The notes: a model not told the origin generated them from the letters alone. Positions 1 to 8,058 are shown, numbered from the stretch's first letter. The stretch: DNA of 20,239 nt from JBBPYR01 sp038199755 (GCA_038199755.1 JBBPYR010000201.1:1-20239); one strand, 5' to 3'. A program made the numbers and translations.

Positions 1-30
1 GAGGCAATTGGGCTGCGCCCCAATTGCCTC
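1..30. repeat. Perfect 12-bp stem hairpin at window edge
   Basis: GAGGCAATTGGG and CCCAATTGCCTC form a perfect 12-bp inverted repeat around a 6-base loop (CTGCGC). No T-run follows, so it is either the terminator of a gene outside the window or a dispersed hairpin repeat. The following bases repeat GCCTC once more. The hairpin is directly visible; its role is not. Confidence 0.6.
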
Positions 31-516
31 GCCTCTCACAGGAGAAGGGGAGAAACGGTTTTAAGGGAAACGGTGGGTGATCTTTTTGTGACGGTAATGA
101 GTGTATCTGCTCTGCACATAGCACTGCAACGAAACAGCAGCAACGAGAAGAGACTCACCAACATGTCAGTGGAACTCTGTAGCTCGACACAATCATGCTA
201 GTAGCCACGTCTTTTGTTGTAGCGGCTCCGGAGTATTGTGTGCAGAGTACGTTGGCACCCTACACTCATTACATATCACTACACCTAGTATACATGCTGC
301 GCCTTTGCCCACTCTTTTCTTTCGCTTCATAGTTGCAGTTTCTTTCATTTCTTGTGTAGCACTCTTTTTACAGCTAAAAAGAGTACTTCATGCAAGAAGT
401 GTTTTTATCGTATGCATCTCTTTAGAGAAGAAATTACAAGGTCTTACATAAGACAGGGAAGGCAGAGTTGTTGCTGAGCTGGCAAAACCTTTCAGGGTAC
501 CTCCGTAAGGCAAATG
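31..516. other. No recognisable gene; tandem small hairpins at 361-400
   Basis: About 490 bases in which I see no convincing gene. The only open frames are short, lack a ribosome binding site and encode low-complexity hydrophobic peptides. Two adjacent hairpins are visible: ACTCTTTTTA/TAAAAAGAGT (361-370/375-384, loop CAGC) and ACTTC/GAAGT (385-389/396-400), the second followed by GTTTTTA. They could be a weak terminator for rightward transcription entering from outside the window, but no gene inside it needs one. Confidence 0.4.
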
Positions 517-525
517 TGGTATGAT
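517..525 (+). promoter_or_regulatory. Extended -10 promoter for the small zinc-ribbon gene
   Basis: TGGTATGAT matches an extended -10 element (TGN followed by TATGAT at 520-525). No good -35 lies 16-18 bases upstream, which fits the extended -10 class. Transcription would start near 532 and give a leader of about 75 bases. That leader contains a hairpin (CGGGCA 554-559 / TGCCCG 565-570, loop CACGT) ending about 19 bases before the AGGAGG ribosome binding site. Confidence 0.45.
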
Positions 526-606
526 AGGGGGTGTAGAACGCACGAGATAAGATCGGGCACACGTTGCCCGTGACATACATGCTGAATGAGGAGGTCTCTT
601 TTTTCG

Positions 607-783
607 GTGAAAGCAGTAAAAACGCATGTGGGACGCTGCGATACATGTGGTGAGCCCGCGGCATACGCACAGTTATTGGCGGGTGGTCGCCGTTTTCTTT
701 ATTGTGAGCAACATGCTCCTCTGCTGGTGAGAAAGCAGGCTGATGCAGCCAACGCGACCAGCAAAGATGATGCCAAGAAGTAG
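607..783 (+). CDS. Small zinc-ribbon-like protein, unknown function
   Basis: A 58-residue protein with a C-x2-C ... C-x2-H pattern: Cys11, Cys14, Cys33 and His36 counted from the GTG start. This is a typical zinc-binding spacing, and the tail is charged and lysine-rich. It resembles in outline the small CxxCG...(F/Y)CxxH proteins common in Actinobacteria (DUF7455-like), but I cannot assign a family. The frame is also open from an ATG at 586, but that ATG overlaps AGGAGG (589-594), which would then be coding. I therefore prefer GTG 607, 12 bases downstream of the AGGAGG. The gene has its own candidate promoter at 517-525 and is convergent with the histidine kinase gene; its stop codon abuts the shared hairpin. 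Function is unknown. Zinc binding is inferred from spacing only. Confidence 0.65.
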   Translation: MKAVKTHVGRCDTCGEPAAYAQLLAGGRRFLYCEQHAPLLVRKQADAANATSKDDAKK

Positions 784-858
784 CGAATAATACGATGGGC
801 ACGGCCCGTTGTGTGCTATCTCAGCACACAACGGGCCGTGCTCATCGTATTATTCGCT
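782..858. terminator. 36-bp stem shared by two convergent genes
   Basis: Arms 782-817 and 823-858 are complementary over 36 positions with a single mismatch, around a 5-base loop (ATCTC). The left arm begins in the stop codon of the small zinc-ribbon gene and the right arm covers the last codons and stop of the convergent kinase gene. One hairpin can thus end or stabilise both transcripts. There is no strong T-run on either side, so termination may not be of the classical intrinsic type. Confidence 0.8.
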
Positions 859-3800
859 TGGTGCCATTGGTAATTGTACGTAGAATGTCGAGCCTTCTCC
901 TGCTATGCCACGGCTTTCCACCGTTACCTTGCCGCCCATGGCGTTGATCAGGCTTTGAGAAATGAAGAGACCGAGCCCAGAGCCGCGTACGGGACTATTG
1001 ATGTCGCGTTCCAGGCGTGAGAAACGCCGAAAGAGTTTTTTCTGCTCTTGTGGTGGGATACCGTTTCCCTTATCGGTGATGCCGATGATTACCCAAGGCG
1101 TGCTGTTGGTCAAATTGGTGGTGGTTGCCACGCGGGCTGTATAGATCAACGGTGTGCGGGGGGGAGAGTATTTTAAGGCATTGACACTGATATTCATGAG
1201 GACTTGTCGTAAACGGGCAGGGTCGGCAATCACTTCCAGCTGCGGTGGAATGTGCATCTGCACTTCACGCTGGTCCTTTGTCAGTTGCGGCCCAATCAAA
1301 TCGAGCACGCTCTCAAGTATCTCTTGCACGGGAACGTGCGCGAAGAGAGATGGGCGAATACCAGACTCTATTTCCAGGCGGCTCGCATCCATTACGTTGC
1401 CGAGCATAACAACTAATTCATCGCAGCTACGGCGTGCCTTTTGTAGAAACTCTTGCCGTTGCTCTTGTGGCAACATATCCCCATATTGTGCCAACAGTTC
1501 TATATAGCCCTGCACGGCTGTCAGGGGAGTGCGTAGCTCATGGGAGGCGGTGGTCATGAACTGGTCTTTGAGCTGATCGAGTTCTTGCAACTGCTGGTGG
1601 GCATTACGAATGTTTTGATAGAGCTGAGCGTTGGTAAAAGCGATCGCGGCCTGCTCCGCAAAATCTTGTACATAGGAAAGATCATTCTCATCGAACATCT
1701 TTTTGTTGCGGATAGTATTTGAAAAAGTGCGTGCAAGTATAAGGAGTCCAACCGCGTTTCCGCCCGCGATCAGCGGAGCAAAGATGACGGTAGAAACAGC
1801 GTGACGCATCAAATGGTCACGCAGCGACTGTGGCTTGCTTTGCTCTCGCATGGAGTTTAAGCGCACTATTGGTAGTGGTGCTGAATGCTGAGAAGTTGTT
1901 CCCATGGCAGAATGGGATGATGTTACTACGAGTGGTGCCCGTAGAGGGACTAGCAGCGGTTGTAGCGACTGTAGCACCTGTGCCTCATATTCATGCATAT
2001 GAATAGATGGCCATTCGTTCTGTAGTGGAGGTGCTTGAGGGCTTACAAAATTAGCTGTAGGTATCAGTAGTTCTTTTTCGTCTTCCACATACAGGAGTAC
2101 GTAGTCCGCACGGAGCGCATAGGCGGCTTCGCTACAAATCAATCGACGAATTTCGTCTGGCTCTACTACCGCTGCATTGAGGCGAGCGGCAAGATTTGCG
2201 ATAGCGCGGGCAAAGGCTGCATGCTCACCGCGTTCCTGATAGAGATGGGCATGCTCAACTGCTGCCGCTACCTGTTCTGCATACATTTTAATGAGGGTGA
2301 TATCGTGCAATACGCTAGGATCGCTACTGCGTCGTGCGACCCCCAGACAACCCAAAAGCTTCTCATGATAGAAAAGGGGAAAAAAAAGCAGATTTGGTAC
2401 ATGCTGCTCCTGTTGCCACGAATATACCTCTTGTGGAGTTGTATGCACATGCTGCATCCAAGCGATCTCAGTAATTTTTCCGGCTTTGACGGTATCTAAA
2501 AGGACACTTGCTCCGTGAAATTGCCAATGTGTGTGCTGGAGAGGTGTAGGGAGTTCATCTTGCTGGTAGCGTGGCCCGCTTACCGTGGCGGTATGCACCA
2601 GCAGATGGGAATGTACACTAATGGGTTGATCGTGTTCTTCAAGCAGTACGAGCATAGCGGCATCAAACTCTAATTCCGACACAACCTGGCTCACAACCAG
2701 TTCTTGTAATTGCTCGACCTCTAAAATATCGGTAAGTTGCGTGTTCAAGTAGCGTAACTGCTCCGCTTCTCCCTGTTGTTGCTGTCGTTCTTGCAAGAAC
2801 CGCTCATTCTCACGAGTGGCAACGAGATAGCGCATAGCGACAAGGATGCCGACGATGGCAGTGATAATAACGAGGTCACGTGCGACCTCGTTCTCTCTAA
2901 AGATTTCTCCATAGACCGTGAGGCCAAAGAGAATTATCAGTGGGATATAGACAATCAGGCTTTGTATGCTGCTCCATGTACTTGTATAGGCATCCTGCCG
3001 CTTTTTTGCTTGTTCGTTTTCATAGTTTATGGTTTGGGCATAGGGGGGTGTGCGTTCGAGAAAGGCACGTCGCGCCAAGACTGCATATTGATGCAGGCTG
3101 GAATAGCCGATCAGTAAAAAGCTGCTACACCAGAACGAGTCTATATAGAATGTGCCTGTTGTATAGCTACTGAACAAATTCTGATAGGCATAGCTGGAGT
3201 CAGCCCAGATATTGGAAAGAATACCCATGCCCAGGATCATCAGCGATGAACGGAGAATGGGAGCGGTGCGTCGTTGAATTAAGAGTGCAATTGCCAGAAT
3301 CATCACAACATCCCAGACAGGATACGAAAGGGCCGTGAACAGCTCCAACTGCGAAATCTTATCGTGCTGTAGCATGTAAGAAGGACCAATCAGGAAAAAC
3401 CAGCTCACACTGAAGATAGAAAGGGTGCTGATGAGTGCATCAAGCCCCATGCGGGAACGAAAGCGTAGCAGGGTAGGCATACAAAGAATGCCGAGGAACA
3501 GCAGCGTATAAGCGAGATTAAAGAAAAAATCGGAGTAAGATGGAAACGGTTTTTGCTTGCTATATTCGAGGTAGAGGTAATACGTGCCACCGATAACTTC
3601 TGCTACCAGGCCTGTGCCAATCAATGCCCACGCCAATTGGTGGCGTTCACTCAGGCGTACTGGTCCAAAACGGGCTAGAAACGTGGTGCGGTAGGCCCAG
3701 ACCGCTCCAATGAGTGCTGTGGCGGGATAGGTCGCATCGCCGAAAATGATATTCCCACGAACACCCCCAATCTGAAAGAGCATCCAGAGAAAACTGCCCG

Positions 3801-3897
3801 TGAAAAATACTATACCGATTGCACCGGCAATAAAGTTATAGCGGCCCAGTTTTTGTGTATAGGCTAAGGTAAGATCGTTGGTGGCTGTTATTTGCAT
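850..3897 (-). CDS. Membrane sensor histidine kinase with two GAF-like regions
   Basis: A 1015-residue hybrid of membrane and cytoplasmic sensing parts. Residues 20-275 hold about eight hydrophobic segments in a pattern seen in 7TM/MASE-like sensor modules (FPSYSDFFF near 118-126, SYPVWD near 191-196). Two more lie near 312-330 and 342-360, followed by a glutamine-rich coiled coil. Two GAF-like regions follow at roughly 395-555 and 575-765. The kinase core is complete: H-box ASHELRTPL with the phospho-accepting His786, N-box ending NALKYSP (Asn906), DKGNGI (Asp942) and GSGLGL (about 972-977). It should autophosphorylate in response to a membrane or small-molecule signal. There is no receiver domain and no response regulator in the window, so the partner is elsewhere. 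The start is ATG 3897; the ribosome binding site is weak. It is divergent from the BKACE gene and convergent with the zinc-ribbon gene. Confidence 0.9.
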   Translation of the reverse strand: MQITATNDLTLAYTQKLGRYNFIAGAIGIVFFTGSFLWMLFQIGGVRGNIIFGDATYPATALIGAVWAYRTTFLARFGPVRLSERHQLAWALIGTGLVAEVIGGTYYLYLEYSKQKPFPSYSDFFFNLAYTLLFLGILCMPTLLRFRSRMGLDALISTLSIFSVSWFFLIGPSYMLQHDKISQLELFTALSYPVWDVVMILAIALLIQRRTAPILRSSLMILGMGILSNIWADSSYAYQNLFSSYTTGTFYIDSFWCSSFLLIGYSSLHQYAVLARRAFLERTPPYAQTINYENEQAKKRQDAYTSTWSSIQSLIVYIPLIILFGLTVYGEIFRENEVARDLVIITAIVGILVAMRYLVATRENERFLQERQQQQGEAEQLRYLNTQLTDILEVEQLQELVVSQVVSELEFDAAMLVLLEEHDQPISVHSHLLVHTATVSGPRYQQDELPTPLQHTHWQFHGASVLLDTVKAGKITEIAWMQHVHTTPQEVYSWQQEQHVPNLLFFPLFYHEKLLGCLGVARRSSDPSVLHDITLIKMYAEQVAAAVEHAHLYQERGEHAAFARAIANLAARLNAAVVEPDEIRRLICSEAAYALRADYVLLYVEDEKELLIPTANFVSPQAPPLQNEWPSIHMHEYEAQVLQSLQPLLVPLRAPLVVTSSHSAMGTTSQHSAPLPIVRLNSMREQSKPQSLRDHLMRHAVSTVIFAPLIAGGNAVGLLILARTFSNTIRNKKMFDENDLSYVQDFAEQAAIAFTNAQLYQNIRNAHQQLQELDQLKDQFMTTASHELRTPLTAVQGYIELLAQYGDMLPQEQRQEFLQKARRSCDELVVMLGNVMDASRLEIESGIRPSLFAHVPVQEILESVLDLIGPQLTKDQREVQMHIPPQLEVIADPARLRQVLMNISVNALKYSPPRTPLIYTARVATTTNLTNSTPWVIIGITDKGNGIPPQEQKKLFRRFSRLERDINSPVRGSGLGLFISQSLINAMGGKVTVESRGIAGEGSTFYVQLPMAPSE

Positions 3898-4039
3898 GTG
3901 GTCTCAAGATATCTTTTACTATACAATACAAAACACACTTTTTCGTAACGAATAGATTGTGTAATAGCAATGGCTCTACTAATAAAGTCGTCAAAACTAT
4001 CATATCATATTAGTTACAAAAAGAAATAGTAGGAATGAG

Positions 4040-4867
4040 ATGGAACAACAACCAGTGATTATTACTGCCGCTATTGTAGGGGCAGAGGTGACAAGAGAGC
4101 AGCAGCCCTATGTGCCTGTGACGCCCCAGGAGATTATCCAAGCGGCAGTAGCATGCCACGAGGCGGGTGCGGCAATCATTCATCTGCATGTGCGTGATAG
4201 TCAGGGGCAGGCGACGCAGGACGGTGTGACGTTCCGCACGGTGGTAGAGGGCATACGCGCCCGCTGCAATGTGATTACGCAGGTCTCTACCGGCGGTGCC
4301 GTTGGGATGAGCGCAGAGGAACGCTTACAAAGCATTGCCTGCCAACCTGATATGGCGACACTCACCACCGGAACCGTCAATTTCGGTGCTGGCGTTTTTA
4401 TGAATGATCGCGGGCTGGTAGAGACGTTTGCCCGTCGTTTGCGTGCCGCACAGATTGTGCCAGAGATCGAGCTATTCGATATGGGCATGCTTGATGAGGC
4501 ACTGCGTCTGCGGCAGTTGGGGTTGATCACCGACCCGATACAGTTTGATTTTGTGATGGGTGTCCCTGGTGCCATTGGCGCGGACCCTGCCCATCTCTTG
4601 CACATGGTGCGCTTCCTGCCACCGGGGAGCAGCTGGAGTGTCGCGGGTATGGGACGGCATCAGTTGACGCTCGGTGTGCTTGCGCTAGCTCTCGGTGGCA
4701 ATGTGCGTGTTGGCTTTGAGGATAACATTTATTATCGTAGGGGGCAGCTTGCCAGCAGCAATGCCCAACTCGTTGCGCGCATGGTACGTCTTGCCGCCGA
4801 GCTAGATCGCCCGGTCGCGACAGCGGAGCAGGCACGGGCGATATTGCAACTGGACAGGTATCACTAA
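4040..4867 (+). CDS. Beta-keto acid cleavage enzyme (BKACE, DUF849 family)
   Basis: A 275-residue TIM-barrel enzyme of the BKACE family, whose founder is 3-keto-5-aminohexanoate cleavage enzyme (Kce) of lysine fermentation. Family members condense a beta-keto acid with acetyl-CoA in a retro-Claisen reaction. Family signatures are visible: HLHVRD with the metal-binding His48 and His50, STGG at 83-86, EIELFDMG at 142-149, and VRVGFEDN with Arg223, Glu227 and Asp228. These match in spacing the catalytic Arg, metal-binding Glu and catalytic Asp of Kce. Length is normal. The substrate cannot be told from sequence, and no lysine-fermentation or carnitine genes are nearby, so I give no gene symbol. 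ATG 4040 follows AGGA at 4031-4034. Its stop is one base from that of the convergent ATPase gene, with no terminator between them. Confidence 0.88.
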   Translation: MEQQPVIITAAIVGAEVTREQQPYVPVTPQEIIQAAVACHEAGAAIIHLHVRDSQGQATQDGVTFRTVVEGIRARCNVITQVSTGGAVGMSAEERLQSIACQPDMATLTTGTVNFGAGVFMNDRGLVETFARRLRAAQIVPEIELFDMGMLDEALRLRQLGLITDPIQFDFVMGVPGAIGADPAHLLHMVRFLPPGSSWSVAGMGRHQLTLGVLALALGGNVRVGFEDNIYYRRGQLASSNAQLVARMVRLAAELDRPVATAEQARAILQLDRYH

Positions 4868-4868
4868 C

Positions 4869-6050
4869 TCAAGCTGATTTGTGTTGCTCTTCGGGCGGGG
4901 CATCGAAATGAATTTCCAACGCCTTATTGACAAAGCGGGCGACTTTCGCTTCCTGATGTGCCAGAACAGAGGGAAGGGTGATATCGCGCTTGAAATTCCC
5001 GATCTCGATAATCATCTCGTCGCCCTTTTTGGTCATGAGCACCTTGTCCATCTCAACGTGTGGGAGCGGTAGGCGCAAGATGTACTCATTGCCCTGACGC
5101 GTGATTTCCTGAATGGGTCCACGGTAAAACACCTGGGTTGGGTCCTGCGTGCCGAAAATGGTCTCTGCGAGTGCGCCGAGGGCATCGACGCCGAGAATTT
5201 CCTGCGATCTATAAGGTGCTTCCCAGATGGGGAGTGGCGCAAAGGTCTGGTGAATTTGGCGGCGCAGCTTCTCCTGATTGCGGTACAGGTCTTGCATGAA
5301 GGCGTCCTGATACTCCCCGGCTTGAATGACGCGGTTACAAACGACGCCATCGATGGGATAGCCGAAGAGGGCCAGGTACGTTTCGGCGCGTAGTGCCTCT
5401 TTTATGACCATGCGCTCAGGATTGACCACGGGTCGATAGGAACTGATGGCGGGATCGCCAAGCACTTCACGTAGTACTTTGACGCGCTCACCGAGGGCCT
5501 TGACCGATTCGAGCACATCGGCGTTTGGCAAGAAGGCTTTGAGCAGCGGGCGAGCGAGATTCAGGGTGCTTCCCTGTAAGGCGTTGAGGCGACTGGCATA
5601 CCACTGAAACGTGTCGGGCATGCTGAGCAGGCGCACGGTTTCGCCGGTGGGGGCGGCATCAATGATCACGACCTCGAAATTGCCTTCTTTCGCGTTGCGG
5701 TAAATGTTGACCAAGCTCACAATTTCATCCATGCCGGGGATGAGAGCCAATTCTTCCGCCATCACTGCGTTGACGCCGCGCTGACGCAGGGTCTTGCTCA
5801 TGGAATTCTGGAGCTTGCTCCAGCCGCGTCGCATTTCATCCAGAACGTTGACCTCTTGCGCCCATAGGTTCGTCTCTAATTCCTGTGGTTCAGAGGTGAG
5901 AGGGACACGCAGGCAATCGGCCAGGCTGTGCGCAAGATCGGTGCTCACGACCAGCGTGCGCTTGCCAAGGCGGGCCGAGCGAACTGCGGTGGCCGCTGAG
6001 ACTGTCGTTTTCCCAACGCCACCTTTTCCAAGGTAGAGTATAATACGCAT
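4869..6050 (-). CDS. ArsA/Get3-family ATPase with HSP20-like C-terminal domain
   Basis: A 393-residue single-domain ArsA-type ATPase. It has the deviant Walker A motif GKGGVGKTT (residues 8-16, signature Lys9), STDLAHSL (36-43, usually STDPAHSL) and DAAPTGETVRLL (131-142), the switch II signature of the family. Residues about 317-382 match the HSP20-like beta-domain often fused to bacterial ArsA homologues. Only isolated cysteines are present (ADCLRVP, VVCNRV): neither the CxxC zinc site of Get3 nor the metalloid-binding cysteine triad of true ArsA is evident. With no arsB or arsR nearby, arsenic export is unlikely. A client-handling or membrane-protein targeting role is inference. The start is ATG 6050, with TTAGGAAT upstream on the minus strand (6057-6064). 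Confidence 0.87.
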   Translation of the reverse strand: MRIILYLGKGGVGKTTVSAATAVRSARLGKRTLVVSTDLAHSLADCLRVPLTSEPQELETNLWAQEVNVLDEMRRGWSKLQNSMSKTLRQRGVNAVMAEELALIPGMDEIVSLVNIYRNAKEGNFEVVIIDAAPTGETVRLLSMPDTFQWYASRLNALQGSTLNLARPLLKAFLPNADVLESVKALGERVKVLREVLGDPAISSYRPVVNPERMVIKEALRAETYLALFGYPIDGVVCNRVIQAGEYQDAFMQDLYRNQEKLRRQIHQTFAPLPIWEAPYRSQEILGVDALGALAETIFGTQDPTQVFYRGPIQEITRQGNEYILRLPLPHVEMDKVLMTKKGDEMIIEIGNFKRDITLPSVLAHQEAKVARFVNKALEIHFDAPPEEQHKSA

Positions 6051-6162
6051 ATAAGCATTCCTAATTCTTGAGAAAAATGGGTTGTTTTCACATGTAGGGG
6101 GGGGAGTGATCGCTTCTTTTACTCAATTCCATCATCGCTGTTGGGCGTCCCCTACCATTTGC

Positions 6163-6309
6163 ATGTACGTAAACTGCACCATTTTAGTTTTATTTTTTAG
6201 TAATGGTACTAACTTTGCTCATTTCGAGCGTCTCGTATAAAAGGCACATAATATGTCACTATGCCATGTCATCCCCCTGTGTGAATTGTTACGTACATAT
6301 CGATACAAT
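6163..6309 (+). promoter_or_regulatory. Promoter region of the CrtB-like gene with paired 10-bp sites
   Basis: The roughly 310-base gap between divergent genes holds the control region. TTTGCT (6214-6219), a 16-base spacer and TATAAA (6236-6241) make a plausible rightward promoter. TACAAT (6304-6309) is a second possible -10 without a good -35. ATGTACGTAA (6163-6172) and its exact reverse complement TTACGTACAT (6289-6298) flank the first promoter 116 bases apart. Each contains the palindrome TACGTA, as expected of operator half-sites. Carotenoid genes are often controlled by light- or B12-sensing MerR-type regulators (LitR/CarH); linking these sites to one is speculation. Confidence 0.35.
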
Positions 6310-6360
6310 CCAGAAATAGCATTGTAACAGGGCTATGTATTGCGAGGAGGAATCTCAACG

Positions 6361-7293
6361 ATGCGACAAGAACAGGTGCAGCTACAGGATGCGTATCGCT
6401 ATTGCCAGTTGGTGGCACGGCGAGCATCAAAAACCTTTTATTGGGGGTCTATGTTCTTGCCACCACCTAAGCGTTCTGCTATCTGGGCGGTTTATGCTCT
6501 GTGTCGCGTGGTCGATGATATCGTTGACGAGGAGGTAACACCCGATGCGCCACGGGTGGGACATCTGAGTGGCTCGTCGAATCCTCAAGCTGAACTTGAT
6601 AACTGGCGGCGTGCGCTTGAGCAGCTCTATCAAGGTGGCATATGTGACGAGAGTAATCTCATACAGGTGGCGTGGCGCGATATGCTGACACACTATGACG
6701 TGCCACTACAGCCCGTCCTCGATTTGCTTGCTGGCGTCGAGATGGATTTGACGCACAAACGCTACCAGACCTTTGACGAACTCTACTTGTATTGCTACCG
6801 CGTCGCTGGCACTGTAGGGCTCTTGACCAGCCCAATTTTTGGCTATCGCGATGAGACGGCTTTGCAGTATGCGGTTGACCTTGGGGTAGCATTGCAGTTA
6901 ACGAATATTCTTCGCGATATTGGTGAGGATGCGCGGCGAAATCGTATTTATCTGCCTCTAGATGAGATGGCACGCTTTGGCTATAGCGAGTGCGATTTGA
7001 TGGCAGGGACAATCAATGACGCCTTTTGTGAATTGGTGCGCTTTCAGATTGCGCGCACTGATGAGTATTATCAGCGTTCACAGGCGGGCATTTGTCTGCT
7101 CAATGCCGATTGTCGTCTGGCGGTCAACCTGAGTGGCACCTTATATCGGCATATTCTCGATCGTATTCGCCTCAATAACTATAATGTCTTCACAAAGCGA
7201 GCGAGTGTGCCATTGAAGACGAAGTTGGCTGCAGCCTCGCAATTCTGGTTTCTTCAGCAGTATGAGTTGGTTAAGGAATTATACAGTGTATAA
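6361..7293 (+). CDS. Phytoene/squalene synthase family protein, CrtB-like
   Basis: A 310-residue head-to-head prenyl synthase. Both aspartate-rich motifs that bind the diphosphates through Mg2+ are present: DDIVD (52-56) and the DIGED segment of NILRDIGEDA (182-191). So are SKTFYWGSMFLPP near the N terminus, the YRVAGTVGLL helix (146-155) and RIYLPLDEMARFG (195-207). The NILRDIGEDA...IYLPLDE pattern and the C-terminal YNVFTKRASVP favour phytoene synthase (two GGPP to phytoene, first step of carotenoid synthesis) over squalene synthase or HpnC/D, but sequence alone does not settle it. AGGAGG (6345-6350) precedes ATG 6361 by 10 bases. An upstream TTG at 6340 would make the ribosome binding site coding and is rejected. 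No other carotenoid or hopanoid genes are nearby. Confidence 0.85.
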   Translation: MRQEQVQLQDAYRYCQLVARRASKTFYWGSMFLPPPKRSAIWAVYALCRVVDDIVDEEVTPDAPRVGHLSGSSNPQAELDNWRRALEQLYQGGICDESNLIQVAWRDMLTHYDVPLQPVLDLLAGVEMDLTHKRYQTFDELYLYCYRVAGTVGLLTSPIFGYRDETALQYAVDLGVALQLTNILRDIGEDARRNRIYLPLDEMARFGYSECDLMAGTINDAFCELVRFQIARTDEYYQRSQAGICLLNADCRLAVNLSGTLYRHILDRIRLNNYNVFTKRASVPLKTKLAAASQFWFLQQYELVKELYSV

Positions 7294-7328
7294 TATGATG
7301 AGATAATCCGTGTCATCATGCAAACAAA

Positions 7329-7363
7329 AGAGGTCGCCCTTGATTGTATTCAGGGCGACCTCT
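7329..7363. terminator. Bidirectional terminator hairpin
   Basis: GAGGTCGCCCT (7330-7340) pairs perfectly with AGGGCGACCTC (7352-7362), plus one flanking A-T pair, around an 11-base loop. TCTATTTATT follows on the right and an A-rich stretch precedes on the left, so it can serve both the CrtB-like gene and the convergent small gene. Confidence 0.75.
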
Positions 7364-7412
7364 ATTTATTACACGCTATATCGTATAGTGCTGGTGAAAA
7401 TAAGGGGCTGCA

Positions 7413-7625
7413 TTACGACTCGATTTTGCCGATGCCACGCAGAAGTTTTACAAACTCCAGGTGACGCACGATTTCCATGCGATCGCTACCACCATTTTGG
7501 TACCACTGTCGAAGCCAGAGCAGCGAAATAATCTCTTCCGAGGTGAAACCGCTCTGTTCCAACTTGTCTGTTTCCGTTGTGGTGTCCTCAACCTGTGTTA
7601 TGAGCTCTAGTGGTCGTGTATTCAT
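7413..7625 (-). CDS. Small conserved-looking protein of unknown function
   Basis: A 70-residue acidic protein. The first 25 residues are rich in Thr, Glu and Asp and probably disordered. The rest looks helical, with SEEIISLLWLRQWYQ and RMEIVRHLEFVKLLRGIGKI, and could form a small helical bundle. There is no signal peptide, membrane segment or metal-binding motif. The frame is open further upstream, but the start is set at ATG 7625 because GGGAGG (7637-7642 on the minus strand) lies 11 bases before it. A candidate promoter lies at 7691-7719. I do not recognise a family of known function. The Trp/Tyr-rich helix suggests a protein-protein contact role, which is only a guess. Confidence 0.65.
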   Translation of the reverse strand: MNTRPLELITQVEDTTTETDKLEQSGFTSEEIISLLWLRQWYQNGGSDRMEIVRHLEFVKLLRGIGKIES

Positions 7626-7690
7626 ATAAGTATTGTCCTCCCGCCTTGAAATGGCGTTCGTTCCTCCGCCTCTGTCTTCCGCTAAGATTG

Positions 7691-7719
7691 ATAACATTTT
7701 ACGCTACTGTTTATTCCAA
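7691..7719 (-). promoter_or_regulatory. Candidate promoter of the 70-residue protein gene
   Basis: On the minus strand, TTGGAA (7714-7719), a 17-base spacer and TGTTAT (7691-7696) match a housekeeping promoter at four of six positions in each box. Transcription would start near 7684, giving a leader of about 58 bases before ATG 7625. Confidence 0.35.
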
Positions 7720-7990
7720 TTCCTCATCTACTAATTCCTCTTGCCTCTAGTGTAAACGGAAAGGGGCGTAATAGCTATCTACTATATTACACGGAATATG
7801 TGAAATACGTCACTATTCAGTTGTTTTTTTTGCCTGTTGGCTGTTATGTAGCTCTATGAGCGGAGGTTACACATCTCAGCTACCTGCACTCTACTATATA
7901 CGTTTGGTCCCCCCCATTGGTTCCATCGAGCACAGGCAAATTCTGGAACCGCTTCTATTTATATAAACGCCAGCCAGGGGGAAAAAAGGT
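7720..7990. other. Intergenic stretch without a recognisable gene
   Basis: This AT-rich stretch between the small gene and the leuS terminator holds no open frame with a ribosome binding site. Visible items are an 8-T run near 7824-7831, an AT-rich imperfect palindrome near 7769-7791 and a 7-C run near 7909-7915. None can be assigned a function. Confidence 0.4.
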
Positions 7991-8047
7991 GCATGCATTA
8001 AGGCCGTTCGCGCATCTGCTGGGAAAGCGAACGGCCTTAATGCATGC
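7991..8047. terminator. 21-bp perfect-stem terminator of leuS
   Basis: Arms 7991-8011 and 8027-8047 are perfectly complementary over 21 bp around a 15-base loop (8012-8026). The hairpin starts 11 bases beyond the leuS stop codon. On the leuS strand the arm is followed, after three bases, by TTTTTTCCCCC, giving a usable T-run. The arms contain GCATGC, which is itself palindromic. Confidence 0.8.
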
Positions 8048-8058
8048 GTGTGTAATGC

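Noticed and set aside
236..451. Short open frame encoding a hydrophobic peptide
   Set aside because: No ribosome binding site, atypical codon use and no recognisable motif; treated as chance.
4869..6050. Arsenite efflux ATPase of an ars operon
   Set aside because: Single ATPase domain, no metalloid-binding cysteine cluster and no arsB, arsR or arsC nearby; only family-level naming is justified.
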